This document shows positions 34,404-46,833 of a stretch of DNA of 64,000 bases, in pieces. Position 1 is the stretch's first letter. The number at the start of each line of letters is the position of its first letter. The notes below the pieces were generated by a model that had not been told where the DNA came from, ran no database searches, and saw only the letters and a list, made by a program, of their open reading frames with translations. A program made the position numbers and the translations under genes. The DNA comes from Cephalopachus bancanus (taxonomy: Eukaryota; Chordata; Mammalia; Primates; Tarsiidae), in contig JAPVLO010000138.1 in assembly GCA_027257055.1 (NCBI GenBank), forward strand, positions 1,178,001-1,242,000, in the 5' to 3' direction.

Positions 34404-34634
34404 AGCCGGGCTCAGTGGAGACCTGCCTGGGCAACGAGACCCCATCTCTACATTAAATCAAAAAATCAGTCGGGCGTGGTGGCGCGTGCCTGGAATTCCG
34501 GCTACTTGGAAGGCTGAGGCGGGAGGATCGCAGGAACCCAGCAGGTCGAGGCTGCGGTGGCCGGGAGCGGCCACTGCACTCCAGTCTGGGCGACAGAGCG
34601 AGACTCCGACTCAAAAAAAAAAAAAAAAAAAAAA
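34404..34634 (+). mobile_element. Alu with a deleted left arm (B-box lost)
   Basis: The left arm jumps from 'gccgggctcagtgg' to 'agacctgcctgggcaacgag', losing about 65 bp that would contain the B box. The right arm is full and well conserved ('gcggtggccgggagcggcca'), with an A22 tail. Flanks 'gaggtctta' and 'gacgtcttt' may be a diverged target duplication. Confidence 0.93.
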
Positions 34635-34643
34635 GACGTCTTT

Positions 34644-35696
34644 TGGATTCTTGTAGTTGGAGTGACCACACAATTTATCCTGGAAACCAGAATACTGAGA
34701 GTAAAGACAGACAACAATAAAAACAATACTATAAAAAATAGTCATAAGCTAGGATCATCCTAGGCAAAGCAGGACATTTGGTAACCCGACTTGTAGGTGG
34801 CATATTTTTTGGACAACCTGGCTAAGTATTTTTCACAACTGAATATAGATGACCATACCTAGTCATCATACTACTATTGTTCAACCTAAAATAAGTAAAG
34901 GAGTTAATCATGTGTTGAATATTCAGAACTTATAACAGTTAAGAATTGTCCACTTGTCCAATGTGAGATAAAGTTCCTTCAAATATACGATGTGTTGCTA
35001 AATTCTTGTGAATTTTCTGACTTAAGTTTTCCCATCTACTTGGAATAGCATCATGTCATCCCTATGTAAACCTATGTGTGGCAAAGGATATTCTTTATTT
35101 TGTAGTTTTAGTAACTTGAGTGTCTTTATTAAAAAACCTGGAAAAAGCTTTGCTGTAGAGAGAAATACCATGAAGCAAACTGCAACTTTCTCACCTGCAA
35201 CAACATTAACACGATCAATTAAAAACAAAAATAGTGACATATATTTTGTAAACTATGGTTCATGCACTGGAGTATACCAGTATTTTGTTGCTTAAATGGT
35301 CTTTGATTCTGACATAACCACTCCAGGGCAGCCTTCCAAACCCTTGTCTATACATTCTAGTTATCTTTAGCTAAAGTGATGGTATGGCCTTGCTTTCTCA
35401 GAGATAAAGCTTATTTCTCAAAGTTTTTCTCACTTGGAAGCGGAACTTTCGCTCTTAATAGTGTGGAGCCCACCAGAATCTTCAGTGAAATTCTTGATCT
35501 TTGGTCAGGCATTCTAAATTTTAGATTTGGAGAACATTTAACGTGAACAAAAATGTAATGAAAAGCAGGGTGTTTTTGTGATTTTGATCTGAAATTATAA
35601 GAGAAAGATAGAAAATCGAATTATAATAAAGCCTATGGTATTTGAAAATTTATTCTATCTATATTTTAAAAACCATATTTTAATAAAAATATTTCA
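34644..35696. other. Unique AT-rich block
   Basis: No gene or named repeat. Two opposing frames near 35022-35295 are chance overlaps. Confidence 0.45.
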
Positions 35697-35697
35697 G

Positions 35698-35976
35698 GTG
35701 GCTCAGTCTATAATACCAGCACTTTGGGAGGCAGAGGCGAGAGGATTGCCTGTTTCGAGATCAACCTGGGCAACTTGATGAGACTTCATCTCTACAATAA
35801 ATCACAAAAACTATCCAGATGTGGTGGAGTGCACCTGTAGTTCCAGTTACTTGGAAGGCTGAGGCAGAAAGATTGCCTAAACCCAGCAGTCGAGGCTGCA
35901 GTGGCCGTGAATGTGCCTATTCACTCCAGCCTGGGCAACAGAGTGAGACTCCCACTCAAAAAAAAAAAAAAAGAAA
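35698..35976 (+). mobile_element. Alu dimer, tarsier-type, 5' end clipped
   Basis: It starts at 'ggtggctcagtctataatac', has the linker 'ctctacaataaatcacaaaa' and right arm 'tgcagtggccgtgaatgtgc', then an A tail. Confidence 0.94.
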
Positions 35977-37490
35977 AGCCTAAGAATTAAACTTTATAAA
36001 CCAATAATTCAATAATTAAAATTTGGCATTAAATTCAGATCTCAGATATCTATTGTGAGCTCATGGAGGGAGATTTAGATGATACACTTCTTGATAAACC
36101 TGCCTATTATTGTCCTAAAGAATACCTATAAGGAACATATTCAACTTTTATTAATATGAATTATTTAAATTTATCCCTGGGAATATTATCAGGGTCCTTT
36201 GAACTCAAACCTTTGGGGTTTATTTTTAGGAAATACTATCTATTTGCAATACTTGATATTTCATGAAATCCTTTTTAAAAGATTTCCCAATTAACTAAGA
36301 GAAAAAAATTATATTTTTAATAGAACAAAATTTATCTCTCTTTTTTTCTACATGGTCCTTGGGCCCTTTTATAAATAAAATATACATTCTAGAAACTTGG
36401 TGCTCTACTTTCCCCATATTTTGCTGTTTCTTTATTCTAGCCATTTTATTATTAGTTATAGATTTTTATGAGTTATTCTAATAAGGATTAAAATAATAAA
36501 GAAAAGAAAGAATAGTAGAATCATTTAGTAGGGTGATGCAAGCATGAAATAGATTAACAACTTTGAATCATTCTTCATTTTTTTGCACTTTCATTTTCAT
36601 TTTATTTTATTTTATTTTGCACTTTATCATTCTTCAGAAAGATCTAAGAGAAGTCTAGCATCACTTTCTTTTTAGTATTTTTATGTGTTTATTTGTATGT
36701 TTTAAGTTTCCGGGAAAGAGAATTAAAAACTTTGAATTTTTTTAACATTTTCTAACTATAATGACAATAGGTAAAACACTGACAAAAGAAGAGATTTCAG
36801 ATTAACAAGGCAAATGAGATGAAAAATACAGAATAAGACAACAGCACTCAAAAGTCTAATAACGGTGGTGAAATTGAAGTTGACATCTCAGACTATGTAT
36901 CTTAACTGCCACAAATTATATGAAAATTTCACACTCAAGAATTAATCAGTGAACAATAATTTCTAAAGACAAAAAAAGAACAAATAAATATAATGTTCTC
37001 ATGTAGTTTTTCATTCAACAGGAAGCATTCCATCATGCGTGTTTTAGAATAAGGACTTGAGCATCCTTTTTAGCTTCAGGGACACATGACAATATTTTTA
37101 TCTATTATGATGTCTGTACAGCACAACGCACATGATATGTTCACAGGTGAACGGAGACCGAGGCTGATGTATATGCAGAGATGATTGAAAGGAAATTGAT
37201 GAAATGAAAATAAAGATAATTCATTAGCATTTTTTTCTAACTGGTGGTCATAAATCTAACAATTAAAATGTTTTCAGTTATGAAACATAGGCAGTCACCA
37301 TTTTCTCTTTAAAAAATTAAAAGTTTCAAAATATTCAAAGGCATTGTGTTTTGATAAATGCCAGAAGAAAAGCAATAACAATGACAGACTAGCACCCGTT
37401 TGAGACATATTAAAAACCTGGAATCAGTATTTACAAGATGGGTGTGTTCCAGGTCCATGCATAAAAGTTGGTGAGCGCTTAAATACATTC
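35977..37490. other. Repeat-poor AT-rich block
   Basis: A short (ATTTT)n tract lies near 36596-36620. Otherwise no named repeat or gene is seen. Confidence 0.5.
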
Positions 37491-37499
37491 AAAAGATGT

Positions 37500-37802
37500 G
37501 CCAGCCATGGTGACTCAAGCCTATAATCCCAGCACTTTGGGAGGCCGAGTCAAGAGGATTGCCTCTTGAGATTGCAGTCTCGAGACCAGCCTGGGCAACT
37601 TGGTGATCTCTTGTCTCTACAATAAATCAAAAAATTAGCTGGGTGTGGTGGCTTGTGCCTGTCAGTTCCAGCTACTTGGAAGGTTGGGGTGGAAGGATTG
37701 CCTGAGCCCAGCAGGTTGAGACTGCGGTGGCCATAAGTGGGACACCGCACTCCAGTCTGGGCAACAAAGTGAGACTCCAACTCAAAAAAAAAAAAATGAA
37801 GA
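37500..37802 (+). mobile_element. Alu dimer, tarsier-type
   Basis: Both arms, linker 'ctctacaataaatcaaaaaa' and A tail. The left arm carries a small duplication (gattgcctcttgagattgca). Target duplication 'aaaagatgt' (37491-37499, 37803-37811). Confidence 0.95.
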
Positions 37803-37977
37803 AAAAGATGTAGTGCATTTTGAATATATACTTTCAAAATCAGGAAAATATGGCATAAGAACAATGATTTAGTATGCTTAAAAGCTTACAAAAGTTTCAA
37901 AAAAAACTGTATTTTTCACTATCCCTTTATTCTTAGATCTATAAAGCACTGAAAAATGAATTGAGACATATTTATTT

Positions 37978-38282
37978 ATTTATTTATTTATTTATTTTTG
38001 AGTTGGAGTCTCACTCTGTCACCCAGACCGGAGTGCATTGGCCACTCCCGGCCACCGCAGCTTCGACCTGCTGGGCTCTGGCGATCCTTCCGCCTCAGTC
38101 TTCCGAGTAGTTGGAACTACAGGCATGCGCAACCACACCCGGCTCATTTTTGATTTATTGTGGAGATGAGGTTTCACCCAGTTGCCCAGGCGGGTCTCGA
38201 ACCCGCGGGCTCAGGCAATCCACTCTCCTCAGCCTCCCAAAGGCGCGGGATTACAGGCTGAGCCACCGAGCGGGAGCCCGGC
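37978..38282 (-). mobile_element. Alu dimer, tarsier-type, TTTA tail
   Basis: The tail is (TTTA)n. The right arm has 'actcccggccaccgcagctt' and the left arm 'ggcgggtctcgaacccgcgg'. Target duplication 'tgagacatatttattt' (37962-37977, 38283-38298). Confidence 0.96.
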
Positions 38283-38298
38283 TGAGACATATTTATTT

Positions 38299-39340
38299 TA
38301 ACACATGGTTTGCTGTACTCAGAGAGTACACAATGACGAATTATTCTGGCATCCCAGAGTTAACATGTTTTAACCAGACCCACAATGCTTGAGCTTGTAT
38401 GGTTTTGACAAAAATAAACCTCTGTGACTTTAATTCTGCCTTTTTCCCCATCTCCCAGATAACATTTAATAGCGGAATGTGATTATTATGTTAAAGGGCT
38501 GTGGATTGTGTGCGATAGTACATTTTGAGAGCTCAGGCGATGTGCTGAGGTGTGCACAGCACAGATTTACCAACTTGAAATGAACGGGACATTCCTACTT
38601 GGCAAATTAATCAATGATGGGAATGTTTACATTTGCTGAGAGTGATTGTGGTTATGGCAGTGAACAGGTCTTCAATGTTTGGCCTTCCTATCTGTATATG
38701 TCGTAAAGACTTGAGCTACGTGTAAATAGTCACGTTGGAGCTAACGGTCTCCTATCTGAACCAAAGCGTGACTTGTATTATGCAGTCTAGAGCTCTCATT
38801 CTTGTCAGTCTGGCAGGAACAGCTTTTGAAAGAAGCTGCTTATATAAAGGGGCCATTAAAACATTTTGGCAGGATTTACTATGAAATGAAGAGCGCATAG
38901 GAAACTGGATTTTTATCTTTTTACACTACCAGTAATAATATGTGTGAACGAATCAGTCCCTCTGAGCCTTTGTTTTTTGGTCATGTGTAAAATGGACTGC
39001 ATTATGACCTCTAAATTCCCTCCCGCACCAGATATCTCTGTATCAGTCTCTTAGATGGCCCCACGACCACCCATGGATTCCATTTCGATCCATGGTTCTG
39101 TCTGACTCAAATCTGTCCTCAGTGGTACTCAATAATTACAGAAATCACCGAAGTTGGCTGGTCTACAACTTAAGCAGTTTCTTCACTCGTGCGTGGTATA
39201 TTCTAATTCTTCACTTTTCTTTCTAGGAAATACCTGATTAATGTGACTCTTTTCCGTTACCATGTTCTGTGAGTATAGTGGCTAGTACAATTTCAAACAT
39301 ACAGTAGGAACATAATAAAAATTGATCAAATAAAGTATAT
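38299..39340. other. Unique block with a TATA-like site and a MIR-like piece
   Basis: Mostly unique sequence. 'gcttatataaaggggccatt' near 38839 has a strong TATA-like core. Around 38950-39010 'ctctgagcctttgttttttg' with 'gtgtaaaatggactgc' resembles a MIR. No exon recognised. Confidence 0.4.
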
Positions 39341-39346
39341 GAATTA

Positions 39347-39651
39347 GGCCAGGCACAGCTGGTCATGCCTGTAATCCCAGCACTTCAAGAGCTGAGGTGG
39401 AAGGATCACATGAGCCCAGGATTTTGAGAGCAGCCTGGGCAACATTGCAAAACCCCATCTCTACAAAAATAAAAATAAAAATGAATTAGTTGGACATGGT
39501 GGCATGCTCCTGTAGTCCTAGCTACTCGGGAGGTTGAGGTGGAAGGATAATTCTGTGCCCAGGAAGTAGAGGCCGCAGTGAGCCATGATCATGTCACTGC
39601 ATACTCCAGCCTGGGTGGCTGAGTGAAACCCTGACTCAAAAAAAAAAAAAG
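39347..39651 (+). mobile_element. Alu dimer, older AluJ-like
   Basis: 'ggtcatgcctgtaatcccag', linker 'ctacaaaaataaaaataaaa', right arm 'gtgagccatgatcatgtcac', A tail. Flanks 'tgaatta' at both ends. Confidence 0.93.
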
Positions 39652-39662
39652 GAAGTGAATTA

Positions 39663-42060
39663 ATGAACAAGTAAATGCGACAACAGAGTATTGCACCTGT
39701 TATTTTATTTTCTTCTCTGCAGACAAAAAAAAAAAAAGAGGGTTCCAGAAATTAGGTAACACAGTAAAATATCAACTTCTAGAGACTTCTGACAACTTAT
39801 AAATATTATTCCTTTTTCCAGGCAAACAAAATCTATTTCTCATGCTTGCTTGCGTGCTTGCTTTCATACTCACACACAAACAATTGGATTTTCTTGATTT
39901 CCAACTCCAATAGAATCAGGTCAGCAGTGAGGATAGAAGCAATAAATCTCTTTATCTCTGTTGACTTTTATGGAGCTGACATCTCTTAAAATATTTTTCT
40001 TGACTTTGGTGCTTTTTTACTGACTGATTAGGCAGTGGGGCGCGACAGTCAATTGAATCGCCCCAAATCTAATATTAAAAGCGGAAAAGGACAGACCTGA
40101 GGGGTAACCGAATGAGTGAGCAGTAGCAAAGAAGGTCCAATCACTTCTTTCCAAAAAATCAGAAATTGCATTTATGTGTTAGCCTTTCTGTCTGCCCACG
40201 TAACTGTCTTTGTGGTCCTGACATTCTCGGTTTTCCACCAAGACCGCATTCCACTCTTTCATGTTAGGAAGTGTCTCAGCTCCTAAAAATTGATTGTTGA
40301 TAAATGTACTCCAAAGGAAAATGTACGTACCTAATGCCAAGTAGGAAAGAAAACATTTCTCCATTGGGATGGAATAGACAATTTGCTATCGAGGATAATG
40401 GATTGTGTGAAACAAAAAGGCAGGCTCCAGACAAAGTGTATTTGTGTTTTAGGGTAAAGTTCTTGATCTGGAAATGCTGGCCTTCGGAAGAATGAATGAG
40501 TAAAATCTGAAACATTAAACTGTAGAAGAGCATCACAAGTAAGTACTGTTTCTTTCAATCCTCAGTAAGTAGGGAAAAGAATGACGCCAAGGGCAGTAAT
40601 TGAATTATATCCAGATGCTTGAAGATATCATTAAATTTTTAAAGACACACAGAGATTTTTGCGAGAGCATAATCACTTAGCCATTTTTAATAAATAATTT
40701 CCAAAGTAGCTTTATCTAAATCCTTTGCACAATATGAAAAACAAAAAACAACACAAGGCAAAACAAACAAGGAAAACTGCTTTTTGCTTCTCCCACAAGA
40801 AAATAAAAATCTCCCTTTATCTTAAGAGTCATTCGACATTTGTACAATGATACAAATGCTGTGTTGTATAAGAAAGCATGACAATTTCATATTGGGAGCC
40901 GATATCTAAGAGCTTCTAATTTTGTATCCTGTTCATGGAGTGCTTCACTCCGCAGCTCATAGAGAGGGCTTATGTTGGAGGGTATCAGAACGCTTAATAG
41001 CTTCTTGTTTATTTGCCCTGAAAAACCCAAGAAGACTTGGAGAAGAACCATTCAATTTCACTTTCTGTGTTTTTTAAAGTAACAGCTTTCCAAAAATAAC
41101 CAGGAGGTAACATCAAGAGAGGTCATCAAGAAACATGGCTGCAGGATGGAAAAAAAAAGCTAATTAGTCTTTTATGTCTTTTATTTTCAATTTAGTACGG
41201 TTTTCAATATTGCAAAATTAGCATAGCTTCACATTTAACCTGAAGAACTGCCAAGGTTCAAATCACTTAAAAGATTGCATATAACCATAGTCAAAACAAA
41301 ATATAACTACAGCTCCCTAGGTTTGCCAATCTACTTATTCTTAGACAGGTTGTCATAGAAATGGGTTTAGCTGATGGAATATTTTTCCTCTGAGATCTTC
41401 TGAGAGAAGAGAAACATATTTAATATTGAATAATTCCTATTCTAAAGATAATTTGGCGATGCAAATCATCAGTACCTTTCTTTTGTTTGAGCCACTTAAC
41501 TGTAGATCAGTTTTGCATGTGGCTCTGTGATTGGTATAGAAATCTATAAACGAAAAATTTTACCTAGAAGGTCCTCAGGTGGAAGTCATCCATGAAGACA
41601 CATGCAGATCCATTCTTTCCCTTCTTTGTGTTCAGTGATACTTTAGGGTAGAACATAAATCTCAGTGATCCCAGCATGCAGTGTCTTCTAACTTACTATG
41701 GTATAGACTCACTTCCCTACTTCTACATTGAACCAAGTTTTTAATCTCATAGACATTGTTTAACCCACTAATAAAAGGAGGGATGTGGAATGGAGAACCT
41801 TCACTGGCCCTTCCTACTCCCAAACCCTTTAGATTCTTTGACTATATCTAGTCAGGTGACAAAAGTTAAACAGAAAACTACAGTTAAAAGACTGTGTGGA
41901 CTATTGCTGTCTTTTTCTTATCTCATTTTCTTCCTTTCAAGATGTGATTAAAAAAAAATGAGATTAGAAAAGACAATAGATTTTAAACTTGTCAATATTT
42001 GATTGCAAAATCCAGCAGCGGAAATACAGAAATTATTTGAAGTCTACACTATTATCTGAA
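39663..42060. other. Repeat-poor unique block (about 2.4 kb)
   Basis: No SINE or L1 recognised. It includes a GC-rich imperfect inverted repeat at 40037-40064. Small frames at 40179-40558 overlap on both strands and have no support. Confidence 0.5.
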
Positions 42061-42073
42061 AAATCAATTTTTT

Positions 42074-42360
42074 TTTTTTTTTTTTTGAGTTGGAGTCTCA
42101 CTCTGTCGCCCAGACTGGAGTGCAGTGGCCGCTCCCGGCCACCGCAGCCTCGACCCGCTGGGCTCCGGCGATCCTTCCGCCTCGGCCTTCCAAGTAGCCG
42201 GAACTACAGGCATGCGCTACCACGCCCGGCTGATTTTTTGATTTATTGTAGAGATGAGGTCTTGCTGCCCAGGCGGGTCTCGAACCCGCGGGCTCAGGCA
42301 ATCCACTCACCTCAGCCTCCCAAAGGCGCGGGATTACAGGCTGAGCCACCGAGCCTGGCC
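42074..42360 (-). mobile_element. Alu dimer, tarsier-type, low divergence
   Basis: Right arm 'gtggccgctcccggccaccg', linker 'gatttattgtagagatgagg', left arm 'gcgggtctcgaacccgcggg'. Duplicated flank 'gaaaaatcaattttt' / 'tgaaaatcaattttt'. Confidence 0.96.
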
Positions 42361-42375
42361 TTGAAAATCAATTTT

Positions 42376-42685
42376 TAAACTATCCCTCTATGTTACTATT
42401 CCACCATTTTAGACTTATTTGTAAAGAAAGACTTAAGGTAAAACAACGATAGCAGTGATATTAAATGTGGACAACCATCACATGGTGTGCTGTCATTATT
42501 TCTTTGGGCATTCATTTACAGACAGACTGACTTCACAAAAATTCAAGCTCATATGAGAACTAATGATAGCATTTATCAAATCATGAACTATAACCTACAG
42601 TTTGAATTGCTAATGTCAAATTGTTACTTAAGCTCATAGTACAGATGTTAATGTAGAGATACAGGAAAGCAATATTACATTTGCC
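42376..42685. other. Unique sequence
   Basis: No gene or repeat recognised. Confidence 0.45.
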
Positions 42686-42689
42686 TCTG

Positions 42690-43075
42690 TTACCAAAATG
42701 CCAGGGGTCCGTGGAGGCCCTGCTGCTTGCTGCATAGAAAGCCAATCACTGAGACAAGTGTTGCCAGGGAAAAAAGCTTTTGCATTGGGTGTTGTGAGCC
42801 AAGGAGAACGGGAGGTCAGTCTCAATTCTGTCTCCCCAGCTGTTTAAGTCAGGGGTCTGTATAGTGGAGAAAAGAATGCAAAACAGCAATTAGGGAAGCA
42901 GAAGGAAGGAGCCACATTGATTGAAGGGTCTGGTGTCACATAGTCTGGATGAAGTGCTCTGGTGAGTTTTGGTTCTTTGCCTGCATGTTGGTCTCCGGTG
43001 GAAGGAATGCAGATGTCAAGTATTCGTTAAGACGGGGAGAGTCGATGTCAATGTTTATTTAAAAAAAAAAAAAAC
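42690..43075 (-). mobile_element. Possible LTR fragment
   Basis: GC-moderate sequence unlike the AT-rich surroundings, with 'cctggcaacacttgtctcag' style on the minus strand and an A tract at its right edge. Retroviral LTR by general appearance only. Confidence 0.3.
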
Positions 43076-45690
43076 AATAAATATCATATCTATGGGGAAA
43101 TTGGGCCAGTTTCATTTCCAAGGTAGTCTTGAAGATTGACTAATCAATATAAATATCAAATTATGTTCAGGAAACATACTAACGTAATGAAAATAGTGCA
43201 ATAGTTGCTGCGACTACTTTAATTGATACTTGCTCTCATAGCCAATAGAACTTCATGAGATTTCATAATGCTAAAGTCCTTATCATCTATTTTACAGTAT
43301 ACCTCATCAAAGTAAATATTCCGTTTCCTCTTCTTGATAGATGAACGATTTTATGCCAGTTTTTTCCCCTAGCATTGCTCATGATTGTTGTTAATTTTAG
43401 CCTGGTGGCAATTAAGAATCCTGGTTTCTCACCATCTGCAGAAGAGTTATTCATTAGGTAGGACACCATGAGGAACAGATAAGTGTCTAAGGATAGATAA
43501 TTGAAAGTCACTGCAATTCCCTTCGAATACTTTGCCCACCTGTCAGGCTCTTTGGCATAACAAAATTATTTTTCTGTCAATTTTTAGTGTTCCAATAGCT
43601 CAGGAGATTCTGAAAGAATATCAACCTCTTTAATTGTTGTAAAGGAAATCTCAGAATATCCGAGCTTTCTGTTTCTCAGGGCAAATGATTAGTTTGCTAA
43701 ATATAAATAAAAACCCAATTTGCCTGACACTTTGGAAAATCTTAAAGCAAATATGCAAATTGGAAAATCTGCATCACCAGAGTTGCATGTTAAATTAGGC
43801 CAAGCCTTAAAAAAAAAAAAAAAACAGACCCAAAACAAAAAAAAGAAGGAGCCGTGAACCTAAAGTCATTTTAATAAGTTCTTTGTGTTCTGGCCCCCTT
43901 CCTATTCATATCAATCCTCTTTGTTTTTCTTTCTCCCCTTCAACCTTTCTCTCTTTGAAGTTCACAGCTTTGAAACACACTGTTATTATCTTATCTCTTA
44001 TCTTTCCTTTCCTGTGGCTTCTCTCCATTACCTTTTTGTTCGCCGTCTAAGGGAAGGTATGTTTGTGGGTGACCTCCGAGTGGTTTTTGGCTCAGGGGTA
44101 TATTTTTTGTTTCCTTAGCCAGGTGATGTAGGGAAGACAACTTGAAAACCTAGTAAATGAATATTGATAAGTTTTAAGTTGATAGACATTTTTGTCTGAC
44201 TCCCTTTAGATGTATACACAAGTATACATGTATATTATTCTACTGCAGTCTCTTATAATCAATTGGGATGCCTACACTCATCATTTTAGAATTAAGTATA
44301 GAATAAAAGTACATAAATAAATCTTCAGCGTCTATTTCAAAATCCTGGTTTAACTTTTTGTTCAAAAAATACACCGTGCTTGTCCTCTTTTCTAAACTCC
44401 CTAACTTTAAGCCAAATAAGATCTTTTGCCTGTACATCTAGCTTGTTCTTCTCTGGACATTCAGAGATGAGAAGAGGCCTCTGGAAGTGGTCAGAAGAGC
44501 CCTGTGCAAGGGTGTGTTTCTCCATCTTACTCCTTCCATCTATACCTTATTTTTCTCCAATTTTTGATTACATTGACTCTATGGCCCTGAAGTTTCATAC
44601 TAAACTTGTGACCAGCCATATATTTCTTGATATACCCTTCCTGTATTTTCACAACTGATTATTTAACTAAATTTAAATTAAAATTTAAACAAAATGTCTT
44701 TGTAATATTCCTGTTAAATGCAATTTTTATCTTATTGGACTATGCATTCTAGCTTGTTCAGATAATTTTACATTAGATTCTTTCATTTATCATCTCTCCC
44801 AGCTGTATGCCGTTCAAAATTTGATAAGTACACCTTCTGTGTCTTATTCTAGTCATTATATTTTTTCTACAGAACAGAACCAAAGACAGACTCTTTCATC
44901 AAACTAGAAGAAACCTCTAGTCAGGATGACATTAATCAATACGCTCTATGTATTCCACCAACAGTTATAAATTTACTTCTGATCCTCAAGGATATTAAAA
45001 AAGTTGTGTCAAATATCTCACCCAAATTAGAATATACTATATGATATTTTCCAAATCAATAACACGAGCAAACCTACTAAAAAGCAAGTCAGTCAATTTT
45101 GATGTCTCTATTTTTAATTCCTTGCTGATTTCCAATTACTTTAATGTTATTTTCTAACTGCCCATAAGCTTTCTGTTTAATAATTCTTCCTATTTCAGCC
45201 TTTCATGTGACTATTATTCTAATTACTTCCACATTAGAGATGTTTAACACAGTCTATTAAAACCTAGTTTTACATGGAAGGAAATCTACAATCTTATAAT
45301 TGTAGTTCTCTAGGAAAGGGAATATGTACTATAATTAGATTTCTTGAAGTGCATCTATTCTGTTAAGTGAAGATGAATGAATACATTTATTAGAATGAAA
45401 TGGGTATTTTACAAATTATTGGTTAGTTTTTCCCTCGTACATAACGATTAAATCAGTCAAATGACAACAGTCTTCAAATGCTATACAAGTAGTGAATGCA
45501 AAGTAAAAAGTATGGCTCTTATACTTAAAAGTTTAAGAGATGTAAAATCAGACAATGAAACCAAAATAACAACTTAATAGTAAGAATGTGTATGTAAAAT
45601 AATGTTTTGCATTCTTTCTCTTTAGTTGCAGAGGAGCATAAATGAAAGGTGTAATAGGGCAAAATAATGACTTAGTATAGTAATATAAAA
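43076..45690. other. Repeat-poor AT-rich block (about 2.6 kb)
   Basis: No SINE or L1 recognised. A-rich run near 43809-43825. Frames near 43885-44660 are unsupported. Confidence 0.5.
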
Positions 45691-45698
45691 ATCTTATT

Positions 45699-45988
45699 GG
45701 CTGGGCTCAATGGCTCAGTCTGTCATCCCAGTAGTTTGGGAGGCTGAGGCAAGTGGATTGCCTGAGCCCGCCGGTTCGAGATCAGCCCAGGGAATTTGGC
45801 AAGACCTCGTCTCTGCAATAAGTCAAAAAATTAGCCAGGCATGGTAGCATATGCCTGTAGTTCCGGCTATTTGGAAGGCTGAGGCAGAAGGATCCCCGGA
45901 GCCCTGCAGGTCAACACTGGGGTAGCCATGAGCGTGCCACTGTACTCCAACCTGGACAATGAAGTGAGACTCCAACTCAAAAAAAAAA
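45699..45988 (+). mobile_element. Alu dimer, tarsier-type
   Basis: 'ctgagcccgccggttcgaga', linker 'ctctgcaataagtcaaaaaa', right arm diverged, short A tail. Confidence 0.94.
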
Positions 45989-45994
45989 TCATAT

Positions 45995-46678
45995 CCTCTA
46001 TGGATTTCATTAAAATGTCAAAAATTAGTACTGGTGTGGCTGCAGAGAAGAGGGAACGCTTCTGCACTGTTGGTGGGAACGTAAGCTAGTTCAACCCCTG
46101 TGGAAAGCAGTGTGGCTATTTCTCAATGCTTCCGTAGGATCCAGCAATCCCTCTCTTGGGAATATACCCAGAGGAACATAAAGCACTCTACCAAAAAGAC
46201 ACTTGCACATGCATGTTTATTAGGGCATTATTCACAATAGCAGCAACATGGGACCAACCCAGATGCTCATTCCAAGTAGACTGGATAAAGAAAATGTAGA
46301 ACCTACATATGATGGACTATTACACAGCCACAAGGAAGAACAAAATCATGGCCTTTGAAGCAACTTTGATGCAACTGGAGACCATCATACTACAAGCGAT
46401 CTATCACAGAAACAAAGAGCTGAGTACCAGGTGTTCTCACTCGTGAGCAGACCCTGATCACGGGTCACCCTAGCACAGGGGTGGGATCAGCAGACACTGG
46501 ACACTGCTGGGGGTAGAGAGAAGGAAAGGGGACATATGGCAACACACTGGGGACCTGCTCTACTATTAGGGGGAGAAAGGGGCAGCTAAAAGCCCAAAAT
46601 TCACCCCATGCAACCTACATATGTAGTAAATCCTCATTTGTACCTCACGACTCCAAAGTGAAAACATATTTCAAAAAA
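45995..46678 (+). mobile_element. LINE-1 ORF2 end and 3' UTR
   Basis: 'gaacgcttctgcactgttgg', 'ggatccagcaatccctctct', 'ttcacaatagcagcaacatg' and 'aacaaagagctgagtaccag' mark the ORF2 C-terminal region. The 3' UTR follows with 'tacatatgtagtaaatcctc'. It is 5'-truncated. Its A-rich end is immediately followed by the short LTR-derived element. Confidence 0.92.
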
Positions 46679-46680
46679 TA

Positions 46681-46768
46681 GGGCAACCTCCTAGGGCCCC
46701 CTTCCAGTGTGAGAGCATTAGCTGTCCTCTCAATAAATCCTGCTTTCGCAAAAAAAAAAAAAAAAAAA
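46681..46768 (+). mobile_element. Short LTR-R-derived, poly(A)-tailed insertion (TINE-like), copy A
   Basis: A 69-bp body begins 'gggcaacctcctagggcccc' and ends 'ctcaataaatcctgctttcgc' less its last base, followed by 19 A and then GAAA repeats. AATAAA lies at 46732-46737, 12 bases before the tail. Start, end and signal coincide with the independent copy at 59849. The look is that of an LTR R region only (transcription start to polyadenylation site). 'aaaaatagg' lies at both ends (about 46675 and 46829), a weak duplication. Confidence 0.8.
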
Positions 46769-46833
46769 GAAAGAAAGAAAGAAAGAAAGAAAAGAAAGAC
46801 AAGAAAAAGGAAAAGGAAAGAAAAGAAAAATAG
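46769..46833. repeat. GAAA-rich tail repeat
   Basis: Imperfect GAAA/AAAAG units extend the A tail of the preceding insertion. Confidence 0.92.

Noticed and set aside
41989..42378. 129-codon frame with PRLECSGRSRPPQPR-type sequence
   Set aside because: Antisense reading of an Alu; the same peptide pattern recurs at other Alus (31949, 34453, 48642, 61086).
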